Shown here: piece by piece, positions 42,766-52,437 of the stretch
Position numbering within the stretch: position 1 is the stretch's first letter
Layout: every line of letters starts with the position of its first letter
From: Paraburkholderia phenazinium
GTDB taxonomy: Bacteria > Pseudomonadota > Gammaproteobacteria > Burkholderiales > Burkholderiaceae
DNA length: 64,000 nucleotides
Direction: 5' to 3'
NCBI RefSeq assembly: GCF_900100735.1
Contig: NZ_FNCJ01000009.1
Coordinates: 1-64,000, forward strand
Translations under genes and position numbers: made by a program
The notes under the pieces: model-generated
The model's database searches: none
What the model was told of the DNA's origin: nothing
The model's input: the letters and a program-made list of their open reading frames with translations, nothing else

Positions 42766-43536
42766 ATGCCGTACACCTTTCGCCAGCAAGTCCGCAACAA
42801 GCAATTCTCCGGTCCGACGGCCGGTTATTGCGGCGACTTCGCGCAAGCCAACCTCGCCATTCTCCCGAGTGCCTACGCCGAGGATTTCCTGCGCTTTTGC
42901 GTTCGCAACCCGAGAGCTTGTCCGCTCCTCGCCGTAGGCGAGCCGGGGCAATTCGATCTGCCGGCGCTCGGCCGCAACGTCGATATCCGCACGGATGTTC
43001 CCGGTTACAACGTCTATCGCGAGGGCGTGCTGTGCGAGCAGCCCGCCAACATCCTCGAACTGTGGCGCGATGATCTGGTCGTGTTCGCCATCGGCTGCTC
43101 GTTCTCGTTCGAGCAGATGCTCGCGCACGAACGCATCCCGCTGCGGCACGTCGATGAAGGTGTCAACGTGCCGATGTACCGCACCAATATTCCCAATCAT
43201 GCGACCGGTCCGTTCGGAGGCCAGCTTGTCGTATCGATGCGGCCGATGAGCGGCGCCCATGCAGTCCGCGCCGTTCAGGTGACGAGCCGGTTTCCGTCGG
43301 TGCACGGCGCGCCTGTGCATATCGGCAGCCCGGCCGTGCTCGGAATTGAGGACCTTGCGAGGCCCGATTTCGGCGATCCGGTGTCGATCCATGAACACGA
43401 GCTGCCGGTCTTCTGGGCCTGCGGCGTGACGCCCCAGAGCGCCATCGAAAGCGCGCGTCTGCCGTTCGCGATCGCGCATCGACCGGGTCACATGCTGATC
43501 ACCGACATCCCCAACGCATCTCTGGCCGTGCTCTGA
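42766..43536 (+). CDS. Putative hydro-lyase / D-glutamate cyclase (DUF1445)
   Basis: The 256-residue protein has DUF1445/YcsI hallmarks: GYCGDFAQANLAILPS, a central RTDVPGYNVYREG, GCSFSFEQMLA and NVPMYRTNI, and the ending PGHMLITDIPN. In vertebrates the family member DGLUCY converts D-glutamate to 5-oxo-D-proline; bacterial members are otherwise called putative hydro-lyases. A 5-oxoprolinase two genes downstream supports the cyclase reading here. No signal peptide, so it is cytoplasmic. Confidence 0.85.
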   Translation: MPYTFRQQVRNKQFSGPTAGYCGDFAQANLAILPSAYAEDFLRFCVRNPRACPLLAVGEPGQFDLPALGRNVDIRTDVPGYNVYREGVLCEQPANILELWRDDLVVFAIGCSFSFEQMLAHERIPLRHVDEGVNVPMYRTNIPNHATGPFGGQLVVSMRPMSGAHAVRAVQVTSRFPSVHGAPVHIGSPAVLGIEDLARPDFGDPVSIHEHELPVFWACGVTPQSAIESARLPFAIAHRPGHMLITDIPNASLAVL

Positions 43537-43568
43537 CGCACAGACTCGCCGAATCTCAGGAGAAACGC

Positions 43569-44873
43569 ATGAACACGGAAGCGCACTACGCGAGCAAGAC
43601 GCTCGACGACGGAACAGCCGAGGCCGCGAGCGACGGCATGTTCGGCTGGTACCGGCACACCAGCGGCAGCGAACGACGGGCATTCTGGAGCTGCAAGATC
43701 GGCTACGCACTCGACGCGATGGACACGCAGTTTTTGAGCTTCGTGATCCCTACCCTGATCGCGACCTGGAGCCTGAGCAAGGGCGAGGCCGGTTTGATCG
43801 GCACTGTCACGCTGCTGACGTCCGCGCTCGGTGGCTGGGTGGCGGGCATCCTGTCGGATCGCATCGGCCGCGTGAAGACGCTGCAAATCACGATCCTGTG
43901 GTTCGCCTTTTTTACCCTGGTCTGCGCGTTCGCGCAGAACTACGGCCAGCTTCTGATCGCGCGCGGTTTGATGGGCTTCGGCTTCGGCGGCGAATGGACG
44001 GCGGGCGCAGTCTTGATCGGCGAAGTGATCCGGCCGCGCGATCGCGGCAAGGCCGTGGGCATGGTGCAGGCCGGCTGGGCAATTGGCTGGGCGGTGTCCG
44101 CGGGACTCTACACGCTGGTGTTCTCGCTCCTCCCCGGCGATATGGCGTGGCGTGCGCTGTTCGCACTGGGTGTCTTGCCCGCGCCCTTCGTGATCTTCAT
44201 CCGCCGTTTCGTCGAGGAACCTGAAGTCCACAAGCAACACAAGCAACGCGAAACCGAAGCCGGCCATTCAAGCTCGTTCCTCGAAATTTTCGGTCCCGGC
44301 ATCTGGCTGACGACGCTTCGCACCGCAATTCTCGCAACCGGCACGCAAGGTGGCTACTACGCGATTACCACCTGGCTGCCGACCTATCTCAAGACCGAGC
44401 AGCACCTGAGCGTGGTCGGTACCGGCGGCTATCTCGCGGTGGTTATCGCAGGCTCGTATGCGGGCTACCTGTGCGGCGCCTTTCTCAGTGACCGCTTTGG
44501 CCGCAAGCTCAACTTCATCGCGTTCTCGATTGCGTCGATGGCGATCGCCCTGCTCTACACCCGTGTGCCCATGAGCAACGCGATGCTGCTCATGCTCGGT
44601 TTCCCGCTCGGATTCTTTGCATCGGGAATTTTCGCCGGGATGGGGGCGTTCATGACCGAACTCTTCCCCACCCGCATGCGCGGTTCCGGTCAAGGCTTCT
44701 GCTACAACTTCGGCCGCGCGGTCGGTGCGACGTTCCCGTTCCTGATCGGCTTCGTCGCGCAAAAAATGCCGTTGGGCATCGCGATCGGCACCTTCGCCGC
44801 GGCCGCTTATGGTGTCGTCATTCTGGCAGCGCTGACGCTGCCCGAGACGCGCGGCGCGCAACTCAAGTCGTGA
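43569..44873 (+). CDS. MFS transporter (metabolite:H+ symporter type)
   Basis: The 434-residue protein has twelve predicted helices. The MFS loop 2-3 signature GILSDRIGRVKTL and its repeat GAFLSDRFGRKLN, together with GFGFGGEWTAGAVL, are typical of the sialic-acid / aromatic-acid symporter branch. It lies 32 bp after the cyclase gene and ends about 30 bp before the 5-oxoprolinase gene, so it probably imports the substrate of that pathway. Identity of the substrate is inference. Confidence 0.9.
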   Translation: MNTEAHYASKTLDDGTAEAASDGMFGWYRHTSGSERRAFWSCKIGYALDAMDTQFLSFVIPTLIATWSLSKGEAGLIGTVTLLTSALGGWVAGILSDRIGRVKTLQITILWFAFFTLVCAFAQNYGQLLIARGLMGFGFGGEWTAGAVLIGEVIRPRDRGKAVGMVQAGWAIGWAVSAGLYTLVFSLLPGDMAWRALFALGVLPAPFVIFIRRFVEEPEVHKQHKQRETEAGHSSSFLEIFGPGIWLTTLRTAILATGTQGGYYAITTWLPTYLKTEQHLSVVGTGGYLAVVIAGSYAGYLCGAFLSDRFGRKLNFIAFSIASMAIALLYTRVPMSNAMLLMLGFPLGFFASGIFAGMGAFMTELFPTRMRGSGQGFCYNFGRAVGATFPFLIGFVAQKMPLGIAIGTFAAAAYGVVILAALTLPETRGAQLKS

Positions 44874-44903
44874 GAACTTCCTTTGTTACCGGAGCTTCGT
44901 CTG

Positions 44904-47900
44904 ATGCACCAAACTGAAAAACCCGCACCACGCGATCGCCGTTGGCAATTCTGGATCGACCGCGGAGGTACCTTCACCGATATCGTCGCCCGTCGTCCCG
45001 ATGGACGACTCGTTACCCACAAGGTGCTTTCCGAGAATCCAGAGCGATATCGCGATTCCGCCGTCCAGGGGATCCGCGAATTGCTGGGTGTCGCCGCGCA
45101 CGAACCGGTTCCCGCGCACCTGATCGACAGCGTGCGAATGGGCACGACGGTCGCGACCAACGCCCTGCTCGAACGCAAGGGTGCGCCTACGGTTCTCGCG
45201 ATCACGAAGGGCTTCGCCGATGCGCTGCGCATCGCCTATCAAAGCCGTCCTAAGCTGTTCGTGCGCAACATCGAATTGCCGACGCTGTTGTATGAGCAAG
45301 TGGTGGAGATCGAGGAGCGGATCGGCGCGCGCGGCGAAGTGATTTGCGAACTGGATGTCGAGCAGGCTTTCGTTGCGCTCCGAAACGCCTTCGACAGCGG
45401 CATCCGCTCGTGCGCAATCGTGCTGATGCATGGCTATCGATACACCGGCCACGAGCGCAGACTCAAGGAAATCGCGCAGGACATCGGTTATGCGCAGATA
45501 TCCGTGAGCCACGAAGTCAGCCCGCTGATGAAGCTCGTGTCGCGCGGCGATACGACCGTCGTCGATGCTTACCTGTCGCCGATTCTGCGTCACTACGTCC
45601 GGCAAGTTGAAAGCGATCTGGGCGCTGTGCCGCTGCAGTTCATGCAGAGCAACGGCGGCCTCACCGACGCGCACCGCTTCCAGGGCAAGGACGCGATTCT
45701 GTCCGGGCCCGCCGGTGGCATCGTGGGCGCGGCGCAGGTGTCGAAGCTTGCGGGCTTCGAGAAGATCATCGGCTTCGACATGGGTGGCACTTCGACCGAT
45801 GTCACGCACTACGCCGGCGAATACGAGCGCGAGTTCGCAACGGAAGTGGCGGGCGTTCGAATCCGCGCTCCGATGATGAAAATCCATACCGTCGCGGCAG
45901 GCGGCGGTTCGATCTGCAGCTTCGACGGCGCGCGATTGCGCGTGGGTCCCGAGAGCGCCGGTGCAAATCCAGGGCCGGCTTCGTATCGACGCGGCGGCCC
46001 GCTGACCGTCACCGATTGCAACGTGATGACAGGCAAGATCAGCGCGCAGTGGTTTCCACACGTGTTCGGACCTGAAGGCAATCTGCCGCTCGATGCCGAC
46101 GTCGTAAAGCGAAAGTTTGCCGAGGTCGCAACGCAGGTCGCAACGGCGACCGGTGCTCAGCGAACTCCGGAAGAAATCGCCGAGGGTTTCCTCAAGATCG
46201 CTGTCGAGAACATGGCGAATGCGGTCAAGCAGATCTCGGTCCAGCGAGGCTACGACGTGACGAAGTACACGCTCGCCTGCTTCGGCGGTGCTGGCGGTCA
46301 GCATGCGTGCCTCGTTGCGGATGCGCTCGGCATGAAGCGTGTCTTCATTCATCCGCTTGCGGGCGTGTTGTCGGCATACGGCATGGGTCTCGCCGATGTG
46401 CGTGCATTGCGTCAGCAGGCCGTCGAGACTCGACTGGATGCGGCAGCGCTCGCCGCATGCGAGGAAGCATTCGGGCCGCTGGAAGCGGCGGCAGAAAGCG
46501 AAGTCGCCCAGCAGCGTATCGCGGCGGACTGCATCACGCTGCGCCGCACACTCCACGTCAAATACGACGGCACCGACACCGCGCTCGAGATTGAATTCAT
46601 CAACGACACGCCGGCGATCGTCACGACCTTCGAGCGCCTCTACCGCGCCCGTTACGGTTTCCTGATGCCGAATAAGGCGCTCGTGATCGAAGCGGTCGCA
46701 GTGGAGGCGATCGGCCGGGCACACGATGTCGAAGATGAACAGTGGCCGCTTGCCGACAGCGCTTCTGTCAATCCGCTGCCGCTCGCTACGACACGCATGT
46801 TTTCGCGCGGCGAATGGCATGACACACCGGTCTTCGATCGCGATTCTCTTGCGCCCGGCGCACGTATCGACGGGCCGGCCATCATCAGCGAAAGAACCGG
46901 CACGACGGTGATCGAACCGGGTTGGCAGGTTCAGGTCAGCAAGCACAACCACCTCGTGGTCGATCGTACGACCGCTCTCGTGAACCGTCATGCGATCGGC
47001 ACCGAAGCCGATCCGGTGTTGCTCGAAGTATTCAACAACCTGTTCATGTCGATTGCCGAGCAGATGGGCGTGACGCTTGCGAACACGTCGTATTCGGTGA
47101 ACATCAAGGAACGTCTCGACTTCTCGTGCGCCCTCTTCGACGCCGGCGGCAATCTGATTGCCAACGCTCCGCACATGCCGGTGCATCTCGGGTCGATGGG
47201 CGAGAGCGTGCAGACCATCATCGAGCGCCGTTCGGACAGCATGCAACCGGGCGATGTCTTTGTACTCAACGCGCCGTATGCAGGCGGCACGCATCTGCCG
47301 GACGTGACAGTAGTCATGCCGGTCTTCGTCGAAGGCCACGCAGAGCCGACGTTCTATGTCGCGGCGCGTGGCCATCACGCGGACATCGGCGGGATTTCAC
47401 CCGGCTCGATGCCGCCCGATTCCACGCACGTCGACCAGGAAGGTGTGCTGCTCGACAACGTCCAGCTAGTCGAGCAAGGCCGCTTTCTCGAACGCGAAAT
47501 GCGCGAGTTGCTCACCTCGGGTCGTTATCCGGTTCGCAACGTTGAACAGAACGTGGCCGACTTGCGGGCGCAGGTCGCGGCGTGCACGAAAGGCGCGCAG
47601 GAACTGGATCGAATGTGCGCCCAGTTCGGGCTCGACGTGGTGCGCGCGTACATGCAGCACGTTCAGGACAACGCCGAGGAAGTCGTGCGGCGAACGCTGT
47701 CGGTTCTCAGGAACGGCCGCTTCGAATACGAACTCGACGACGGCGCGAAGATCGTCGTCGCCGTGTCGATCGATCGCGAGGCGCGTTCGGCTGTCATCGA
47801 CTTCGAAGGCACGAGCGAGCAGCAGCCCAACAACTACAACGCGCCATCGGCGATCTGCAAGGCGGCGGTGCTGTATGTGTTCCGCACCCTCGTCGACGAC

Positions 47901-48551
47901 GATATTCCGCTCAACGCCGGTTGCCTCAAACCGCTGGACATCCGCATCCCGACCGGCTCGATGCTCAACCCGCGCTATCCGGCGGCGGTCGTCGCTGGCA
48001 ATGTGGAAACCTCGCAAGTCGTGACCGACGCCCTCTACGGCGCGCTCGGCGTCATGGCCGGTGCGCAGGGCACCATGAACAACTTCACGTTCGGCAACGA
48101 GCAGTACCAATACTACGAGACCATTTGCGGCGGCGCCGGAGCGGGCGCGTCGTTCGCGGGTTGTAGCGCGGTGCAGACGCATATGACCAACTCACGGTTG
48201 ACCGATCCGGAAGTGCTCGAATGGCGCTTCCCGGTTCGTCTCGAAGACTTTAGGGTCCGCCGCGGCAGCGGCGGCGCCGGGCAATGGGCGGGCGGTGACG
48301 GAACCGAGCGGCGCGTCTGCTTCCTCGCGCCCATGACGGCCGTCATTCTCTCGAACCGCCGACGGGTTGCGCCCTTCGGGATGGCAGGTGGATCGCCCGG
48401 GAAAGTCGGCGTAAATTGGGTCGAACGAGCCGGTTCGCCCGTGCGCGAAGCGTTCGGCGCGCGGCATCAGGTCCAGATGAATTCCGGTGACGTATTCGTC
48501 ATTCAAACACCCGGCGGCGGTGGATATGGGGTGGCGCCTGAATCGCAGTAG
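44904..48551 (+). CDS. 5-oxoprolinase / hydantoinase, fused HyuA-HyuB
   Basis: Starting at 44904 behind GGAG gives 1,215 residues, matching eukaryote-type ATP-dependent 5-oxoprolinase (about 1,290). The HyuA half (about 1-690) begins FWIDRGGTFTDIVARR and contains GFDMGGTSTDVTHYAGEYER. The HyuB half (about 700-1215) has HMPVHLGSMGESV, ARGHHADIGG and TPGGGGYG at the end. It opens 5-oxoproline to glutamate using ATP. With the cyclase this would convert D-glutamate to glutamate through 5-oxoproline. N-methylhydantoin or other ring substrates are alternatives. Confidence 0.92.
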   Translation: MHQTEKPAPRDRRWQFWIDRGGTFTDIVARRPDGRLVTHKVLSENPERYRDSAVQGIRELLGVAAHEPVPAHLIDSVRMGTTVATNALLERKGAPTVLAITKGFADALRIAYQSRPKLFVRNIELPTLLYEQVVEIEERIGARGEVICELDVEQAFVALRNAFDSGIRSCAIVLMHGYRYTGHERRLKEIAQDIGYAQISVSHEVSPLMKLVSRGDTTVVDAYLSPILRHYVRQVESDLGAVPLQFMQSNGGLTDAHRFQGKDAILSGPAGGIVGAAQVSKLAGFEKIIGFDMGGTSTDVTHYAGEYEREFATEVAGVRIRAPMMKIHTVAAGGGSICSFDGARLRVGPESAGANPGPASYRRGGPLTVTDCNVMTGKISAQWFPHVFGPEGNLPLDADVVKRKFAEVATQVATATGAQRTPEEIAEGFLKIAVENMANAVKQISVQRGYDVTKYTLACFGGAGGQHACLVADALGMKRVFIHPLAGVLSAYGMGLADVRALRQQAVETRLDAAALAACEEAFGPLEAAAESEVAQQRIAADCITLRRTLHVKYDGTDTALEIEFINDTPAIVTTFERLYRARYGFLMPNKALVIEAVAVEAIGRAHDVEDEQWPLADSASVNPLPLATTRMFSRGEWHDTPVFDRDSLAPGARIDGPAIISERTGTTVIEPGWQVQVSKHNHLVVDRTTALVNRHAIGTEADPVLLEVFNNLFMSIAEQMGVTLANTSYSVNIKERLDFSCALFDAGGNLIANAPHMPVHLGSMGESVQTIIERRSDSMQPGDVFVLNAPYAGGTHLPDVTVVMPVFVEGHAEPTFYVAARGHHADIGGISPGSMPPDSTHVDQEGVLLDNVQLVEQGRFLEREMRELLTSGRYPVRNVEQNVADLRAQVAACTKGAQELDRMCAQFGLDVVRAYMQHVQDNAEEVVRRTLSVLRNGRFEYELDDGAKIVVAVSIDREARSAVIDFEGTSEQQPNNYNAPSAICKAAVLYVFRTLVDDDIPLNAGCLKPLDIRIPTGSMLNPRYPAAVVAGNVETSQVVTDALYGALGVMAGAQGTMNNFTFGNEQYQYYETICGGAGAGASFAGCSAVQTHMTNSRLTDPEVLEWRFPVRLEDFRVRRGSGGAGQWAGGDGTERRVCFLAPMTAVILSNRRRVAPFGMAGGSPGKVGVNWVERAGSPVREAFGARHQVQMNSGDVFVIQTPGGGGYGVAPESQ

Positions 48552-48554
48552 CGA

Positions 48555-50099
48555 CTACTTGTTGGTGGCCATCGCGCCTGCGCTCTTGGCGCCGCCGAAC
48601 AGTTGCGTCAGATACTGCGAGTTGTTGTTGGTGGTGGCCATCAGCGAATTCAGCGCCGTGAACTTCGCGTGGTACTGAGAGGTCAGTTGCTGCGTATAAG
48701 TGCTCAACGCGTTCGACCGCGTCGTCACAGTCTGCAGGTCGGACGTGAGCTTGTCGGTACGGATATCGACGATGCCGCCGGTCTTCGTGAACGCGCTGAT
48801 GCTGGTGTTCAGTTGCGCCGCCACACCATTGGTCGAGTTGAACAGGGCCGCGACCTGGCTCGGGTTACTCTGCACCGCGCTCGCCAGGGCGCTGGAATCG
48901 ACCGACAACTGGCCGTTCGATTCCAGCGAAATGCCGAGCGAGGAGAGGGTTGCGGTGACGCCGGAGTTGCTGACGCTGCCGCTCACGATGTTGCCGAGCG
49001 TGCTCTGGATCGTGTTGAGCATCGAGTCGCCGAGTAGCGGGCCGCCTTGCGAACCGGCTGCGGCGCTCGAATTGAACGACGAAAGACTGCTCATCGTGCT
49101 CACGACGGCGTTGTAGTCGGACACGAAGGTCTCGATGTCGTTGACCTGGGTCGAGGTGTCCGGCGCGATCGTCAGCGATTGCGTGGTGCCCACGGCGGCT
49201 GCCGACAGATTCATTGTCACGCCGGTCAGCACGGTGGTGACCGTGTTGCTCGCGCTGCTTGCGCTGGTGCCGTTCAGCGTGAACTGGGCATCCTGCGCGG
49301 CCGTGCTCTGGCTCCAGGCAATGCTGCCCGCAGACGCGATGGTCGAGGCGCCGCTAGTAGTCGTGGCGCCTTGTGCCGACGTCACGCCGAGGCTCGAGAG
49401 CCCGTTGTCGTCGGCGAGGTTGCTGACGTTCACGGTGATCGTGTTGGCCGCGCCTGTGGTGGTCGAGCTGAGCACCAAGTGCTGTCCGTCGGAGCCATTG
49501 ACCACGGTGGCAGAAAGGCCCGGGTTGCTGCTCGAGCTGTTGATGGCCGAAGCGATATCGCTCAGCGTGTCGTTCGTCGACGTGACAGCGAGCTGCATCG
49601 ACTTGCTGCCCACCGAGATCGTCAGGTTGCCGGTGCCGAGCGAACTTGACTGCGCAGTGGTGAAGGCGCCCGAGGAAAGGCTCTGCGCCTGCGCGATCTG
49701 CGTGACGTCGACGGAGTATGAACCCGCCACGGCGCCGGTTGCGGCGCTTGCGGTCAGCCCGCTGCCGCTTGCAGTCGCGGTGAAGGTCGACTGCAGCGTG
49801 CCGTTGAAAAGCGGCGCGAGTCCGACCTGCAGCGACGACAGCGAAGCCGAGAGCGTGCCGATTGCGGAAATCTGGGTGTTGTCGTTGGCCGCTTCAGTGG
49901 TCAGCGCGGCGGTTTGACCAGCGACCTTCGAGTTGACGACGGCCGTCACGATGGACTGGACGTCCAGCGACGTATTGCCTGTTGAGCCACCGATCAGCGA
50001 CTGTCCCGCCTCTTGCAACGCTGACTGCGCTGAGGCTTCGGCGGCGGCTGCTGCTGCCGACGACGAGAGGGAAGGCGTGGCGCCGGAAATCGTTGACAT
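48555..50099 (-). CDS. fliD: Flagellar hook-associated protein 2 (filament cap)
   Basis: The start at 50099 follows GGAG; 514 residues. The N-terminal FliD_N segment includes TSLDVQSIVTAVVNSKVAGQ with an alternating Ser/Ala/Thr composition. The C-terminal FliD_C part has SLGISLESNGQLSVDSSALA, NPSQVAALFNSTNGVA and a coiled C-tail. FliD caps the growing flagellin filament. No fliC, fliS or other flagellar gene is near, so it is an orphan copy, and it is convergent with the 5-oxoprolinase gene with only 3 bp between stops. Confidence 0.88.
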   Translation of the reverse strand: MSTISGATPSLSSSAAAAAAEASAQSALQEAGQSLIGGSTGNTSLDVQSIVTAVVNSKVAGQTAALTTEAANDNTQISAIGTLSASLSSLQVGLAPLFNGTLQSTFTATASGSGLTASAATGAVAGSYSVDVTQIAQAQSLSSGAFTTAQSSSLGTGNLTISVGSKSMQLAVTSTNDTLSDIASAINSSSSNPGLSATVVNGSDGQHLVLSSTTTGAANTITVNVSNLADDNGLSSLGVTSAQGATTTSGASTIASAGSIAWSQSTAAQDAQFTLNGTSASSASNTVTTVLTGVTMNLSAAAVGTTQSLTIAPDTSTQVNDIETFVSDYNAVVSTMSSLSSFNSSAAAGSQGGPLLGDSMLNTIQSTLGNIVSGSVSNSGVTATLSSLGISLESNGQLSVDSSALASAVQSNPSQVAALFNSTNGVAAQLNTSISAFTKTGGIVDIRTDKLTSDLQTVTTRSNALSTYTQQLTSQYHAKFTALNSLMATTNNNSQYLTQLFGGAKSAGAMATNK

Positions 50100-50448
50100 G
50101 AAAAACTCCATACACAGTCGCAATCACGCGACAGATTTAACGGCCTGAGGCGGCTCGCCGCAGCGATTGTCGGTGATGGTAAACGTAGAAGACGCGATTC
50201 CAGCCTTCAAAAAAGCCAAGGTAAGGTTGCCCTACGTTGTCTCCTGGCAAGCGGTTGCGCTCTGAGCGGCACTGGATCCATTGATGGCAGCGACACGACT
50301 GGGACAAACCTCCAGCCGTCTAGCGCGTACATGAATCTGTAACATCAGCACACCCCTTAACGTTGTATGCTTAGTGCCCACGCCGCGGCCTCCCCTCGCT
50401 GCGACGCAGCGAAGTTATCGACCACCCTTACACGCAAAGGAGTCTCGA
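50100..50448. other. Divergent intergenic region between fliD and ohr-like gene
   Basis: No gene was found. A sigma-28-type promoter for fliD was looked for and not convincingly seen. Confidence 0.5.
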
Positions 50449-50874
50449 ATGACAATCGAAAAGGTCTTGTACCGTGCTCATGCGCACGTCACCGGCGGGC
50501 GCGACGGACGTGCGACGGTTCCTGAGAGCAACCTCGATCTCAAGCTGACCCTGCCGAAGGAGCTCGGCGGCGCAGGCGGCGACGGCACGAACCCCGAACA
50601 ACTCTTCGCAGCGGGATATAGTGCTTGCTTCATCGGCGCGCTGAGGGCCGTGAGCGCACGTGAAAAAATCACCTTGCCGAAGGACGTCGCCATAGATGGC
50701 AGCGTCGGAATCGGACAGATTCCCAATGGCTTCGGCATCGAAGTCGAGCTGAAAATCTCGCTGCCGGGCATGGACCGTGCAGAGGCGCAAGCGCTGATCG
50801 ACAAGGCGCATATCGTCTGTCCATATTCGAACGCGACGCGCAACAACATCGACGTCAAACTAACGCTGGTCTGA
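50449..50874 (+). CDS. Ohr/OsmC-family organic hydroperoxide reductase
   Basis: AAAGGAG precedes the ATG at 50449; 141 residues. The Ohr catalytic set is visible: Arg18, Glu50, Cys60 (GYSACFIGAL) and the resolving Cys in HIVCPYSNATR near 124. Ohr reduces organic hydroperoxides with electrons from lipoylated proteins. No OhrR repressor gene is adjacent. Confidence 0.93.
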   Translation: MTIEKVLYRAHAHVTGGRDGRATVPESNLDLKLTLPKELGGAGGDGTNPEQLFAAGYSACFIGALRAVSAREKITLPKDVAIDGSVGIGQIPNGFGIEVELKISLPGMDRAEAQALIDKAHIVCPYSNATRNNIDVKLTLV

Positions 50875-51251
50875 CCCATCCGTCATCGCACGCCTGTTCG
50901 AGTGCAAGCAGCGGATGCCGTGTCGCGCGAAGCGCGCGCATATCCGCTGCAGTCATTGAGCGCCCTGCTCTATGCTGGACCTGATCGCGCAGTCGTCAAC
51001 TAACCGGTGTGCATGTCTGCGAAGCGTGCGTCGACAACTGCAGCCGCACACAATCGACTGCGGCACCCGTTTTCAGATTCTTGCCGCTCCCCTGGAAGCG
51101 AATCGCGCTGCCCGACTCCGAAACGGCGGGTCATCGCGCCGTTTGCCGCCCATCTTGTGGCCGTCACGCTCCAGAGATTGTGTTCGACCAGGGAATAACC
51201 TGCCCCATCCGACGGTCTTGCAAGTGAGAAGAGACGAAAGGAGTGCGCAAA
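50875..51251. other. Stretch without a gene
   Basis: Short frames are present but none has a start and composition that I would support. No repeats or terminators stood out. Confidence 0.45.
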
Positions 51252-51443
51252 ATGGACATCATCGATATGGCTCGTGCATCGGGCATGGCCGTCATCCTCG
51301 ACGGCAGGATAGGCCGCGAGGAGTATCAGAGCGTTTGTGGTTCGCTCTCGGCGTTACAGCGGTTCGCCGATGCGGTGCGTGACTGCTCGGCGAACCGGAG
51401 CGAACCTCGGAAACGTGCATGCAAGAGTTCTCGCCGCGAATAA
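51252..51443 (+). CDS. Small hypothetical protein
   Basis: A strong AAAGGAG precedes the ATG; 63 residues. The first two thirds (MDIIDMARASGMAVILDGRI, GREEYQSVCGSLSALQRFAD) look like a compact helical protein, and the end is basic (RKRACKSSRRE). Likely expressed; function unknown. Confidence 0.6.
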   Translation: MDIIDMARASGMAVILDGRIGREEYQSVCGSLSALQRFADAVRDCSANRSEPRKRACKSSRRE

Positions 51444-51567
51444 GAAGCTCAGGACGACGCGGACGTGTTCTGTTGCCAAACGGCAAGTCACGACGAAGTA
51501 CCTGTTTGGCCGTGCGCTCGTCGCGGTAAAACACGCGCGGCCTATCTCCTACGACAAAGGGACGCCA

Positions 51568-52317
51568 GTGCAAACTGTTCTGCGCCGCCTGCAGCTCGCA
51601 TCGGGTGTGGTGCTGCTGATTTACCTCTTTCTCCATCTTGTCAATCATGCACTCGGGATCTGGTCACTTGATCTTGCCGGGCACGGTCTCACTCTGGCGC
51701 TTCGGCTCTGGCATAGCATGCCTGGAACCGTCCTTCTGTATGGCGCCGCCTCCCTGCATTTCTCACTGGCACTACGCACGGTCTACGGGCGTCGCGATTG
51801 GGCGTTGCCCGTTGTCGAGTGGGTACGCCTTTGGGCAGGGCTCAGCCTGCCGCTGCTGCTGATTCGCCACGCGGTGGCAACCCGGCTTGCAGCTTCACTT
51901 TACGGCTTCGAGCCGAACTACGAGCGCATTGTGGTCTTGCTAATCACGAGCGGCACGCAAGGCCTGCAACTTGCGCTGCTCGCACCGGGCTGGCTACACG
52001 GCTGCCTCGGGCTTTGGCTTCGCTTACGTCACTATCCACGGGTACGCCGCGCAAAACCCGCGCTGATTGCAGTGCTGATTGCTATTCCGTTGCTGTCCGC
52101 AGCGGGCTTTGTGCGCATGAAACGAGCCGTCGTGGCAATGAGTACCACCCTCCCCGCCACCGATCCCAAACTGGTTGCACATCAGGCCTCGCTTGACGCG
52201 TGGCGGCACAACCTTGTAATGGTTTATCTATCGTTGATCATCAGCGCTTTCCTGGCCGGCCAGCTGCGCAACTGGCTTGAGCGCCGGAAGTTGCGCAAGG
52301 CATCCTTCAATGCCTGA
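51568..52317 (+). CDS. Six-helix haem/quinone-type membrane module (CyaC-like N-terminus)
   Basis: GTG at 51568 behind AAGGGA gives 249 residues with six predicted helices. His residues lie where SdhC-like haem ligands are expected: LFLHLVNHALG, ASLHFSLAL, LIRHAVATR and GWLHGCLGL. This resembles the 6TMHE membrane part of CyaC-type class III adenylate cyclases, which senses the quinone pool. In those proteins a ferredoxin and a cyclase domain follow; here the protein stops just after the last helix. Either a truncated cyclase or a stand-alone redox sensor. Confidence 0.65.
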   Translation: MQTVLRRLQLASGVVLLIYLFLHLVNHALGIWSLDLAGHGLTLALRLWHSMPGTVLLYGAASLHFSLALRTVYGRRDWALPVVEWVRLWAGLSLPLLLIRHAVATRLAASLYGFEPNYERIVVLLITSGTQGLQLALLAPGWLHGCLGLWLRLRHYPRVRRAKPALIAVLIAIPLLSAAGFVRMKRAVVAMSTTLPATDPKLVAHQASLDAWRHNLVMVYLSLIISAFLAGQLRNWLERRKLRKASFNA

Positions 52318-52437
52318 TTCCAGTTCAGGGACGATACGTCGCTCGTCCGATTCCGCCCTCCTTGACCCGATCCACGTTACACGTCCGGCACCGGGATAAA
52401 CCGGTGTGCTCCATCGTTTACTCATCGGGCGTGGAAT

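Noticed and set aside
42828..43710. Alternative frames over the D-glutamate cyclase gene, including a 332-residue minus-strand frame
   Set aside because: The DUF1445 frame explains the DNA fully; the others are Arg-rich shadows.
44886..47378. 830-residue open frame opposite the 5-oxoprolinase gene
   Set aside because: GC-rich codon bias opens long antisense frames. This one is His/Arg-rich, without family motifs, and overlaps a clear enzyme gene.
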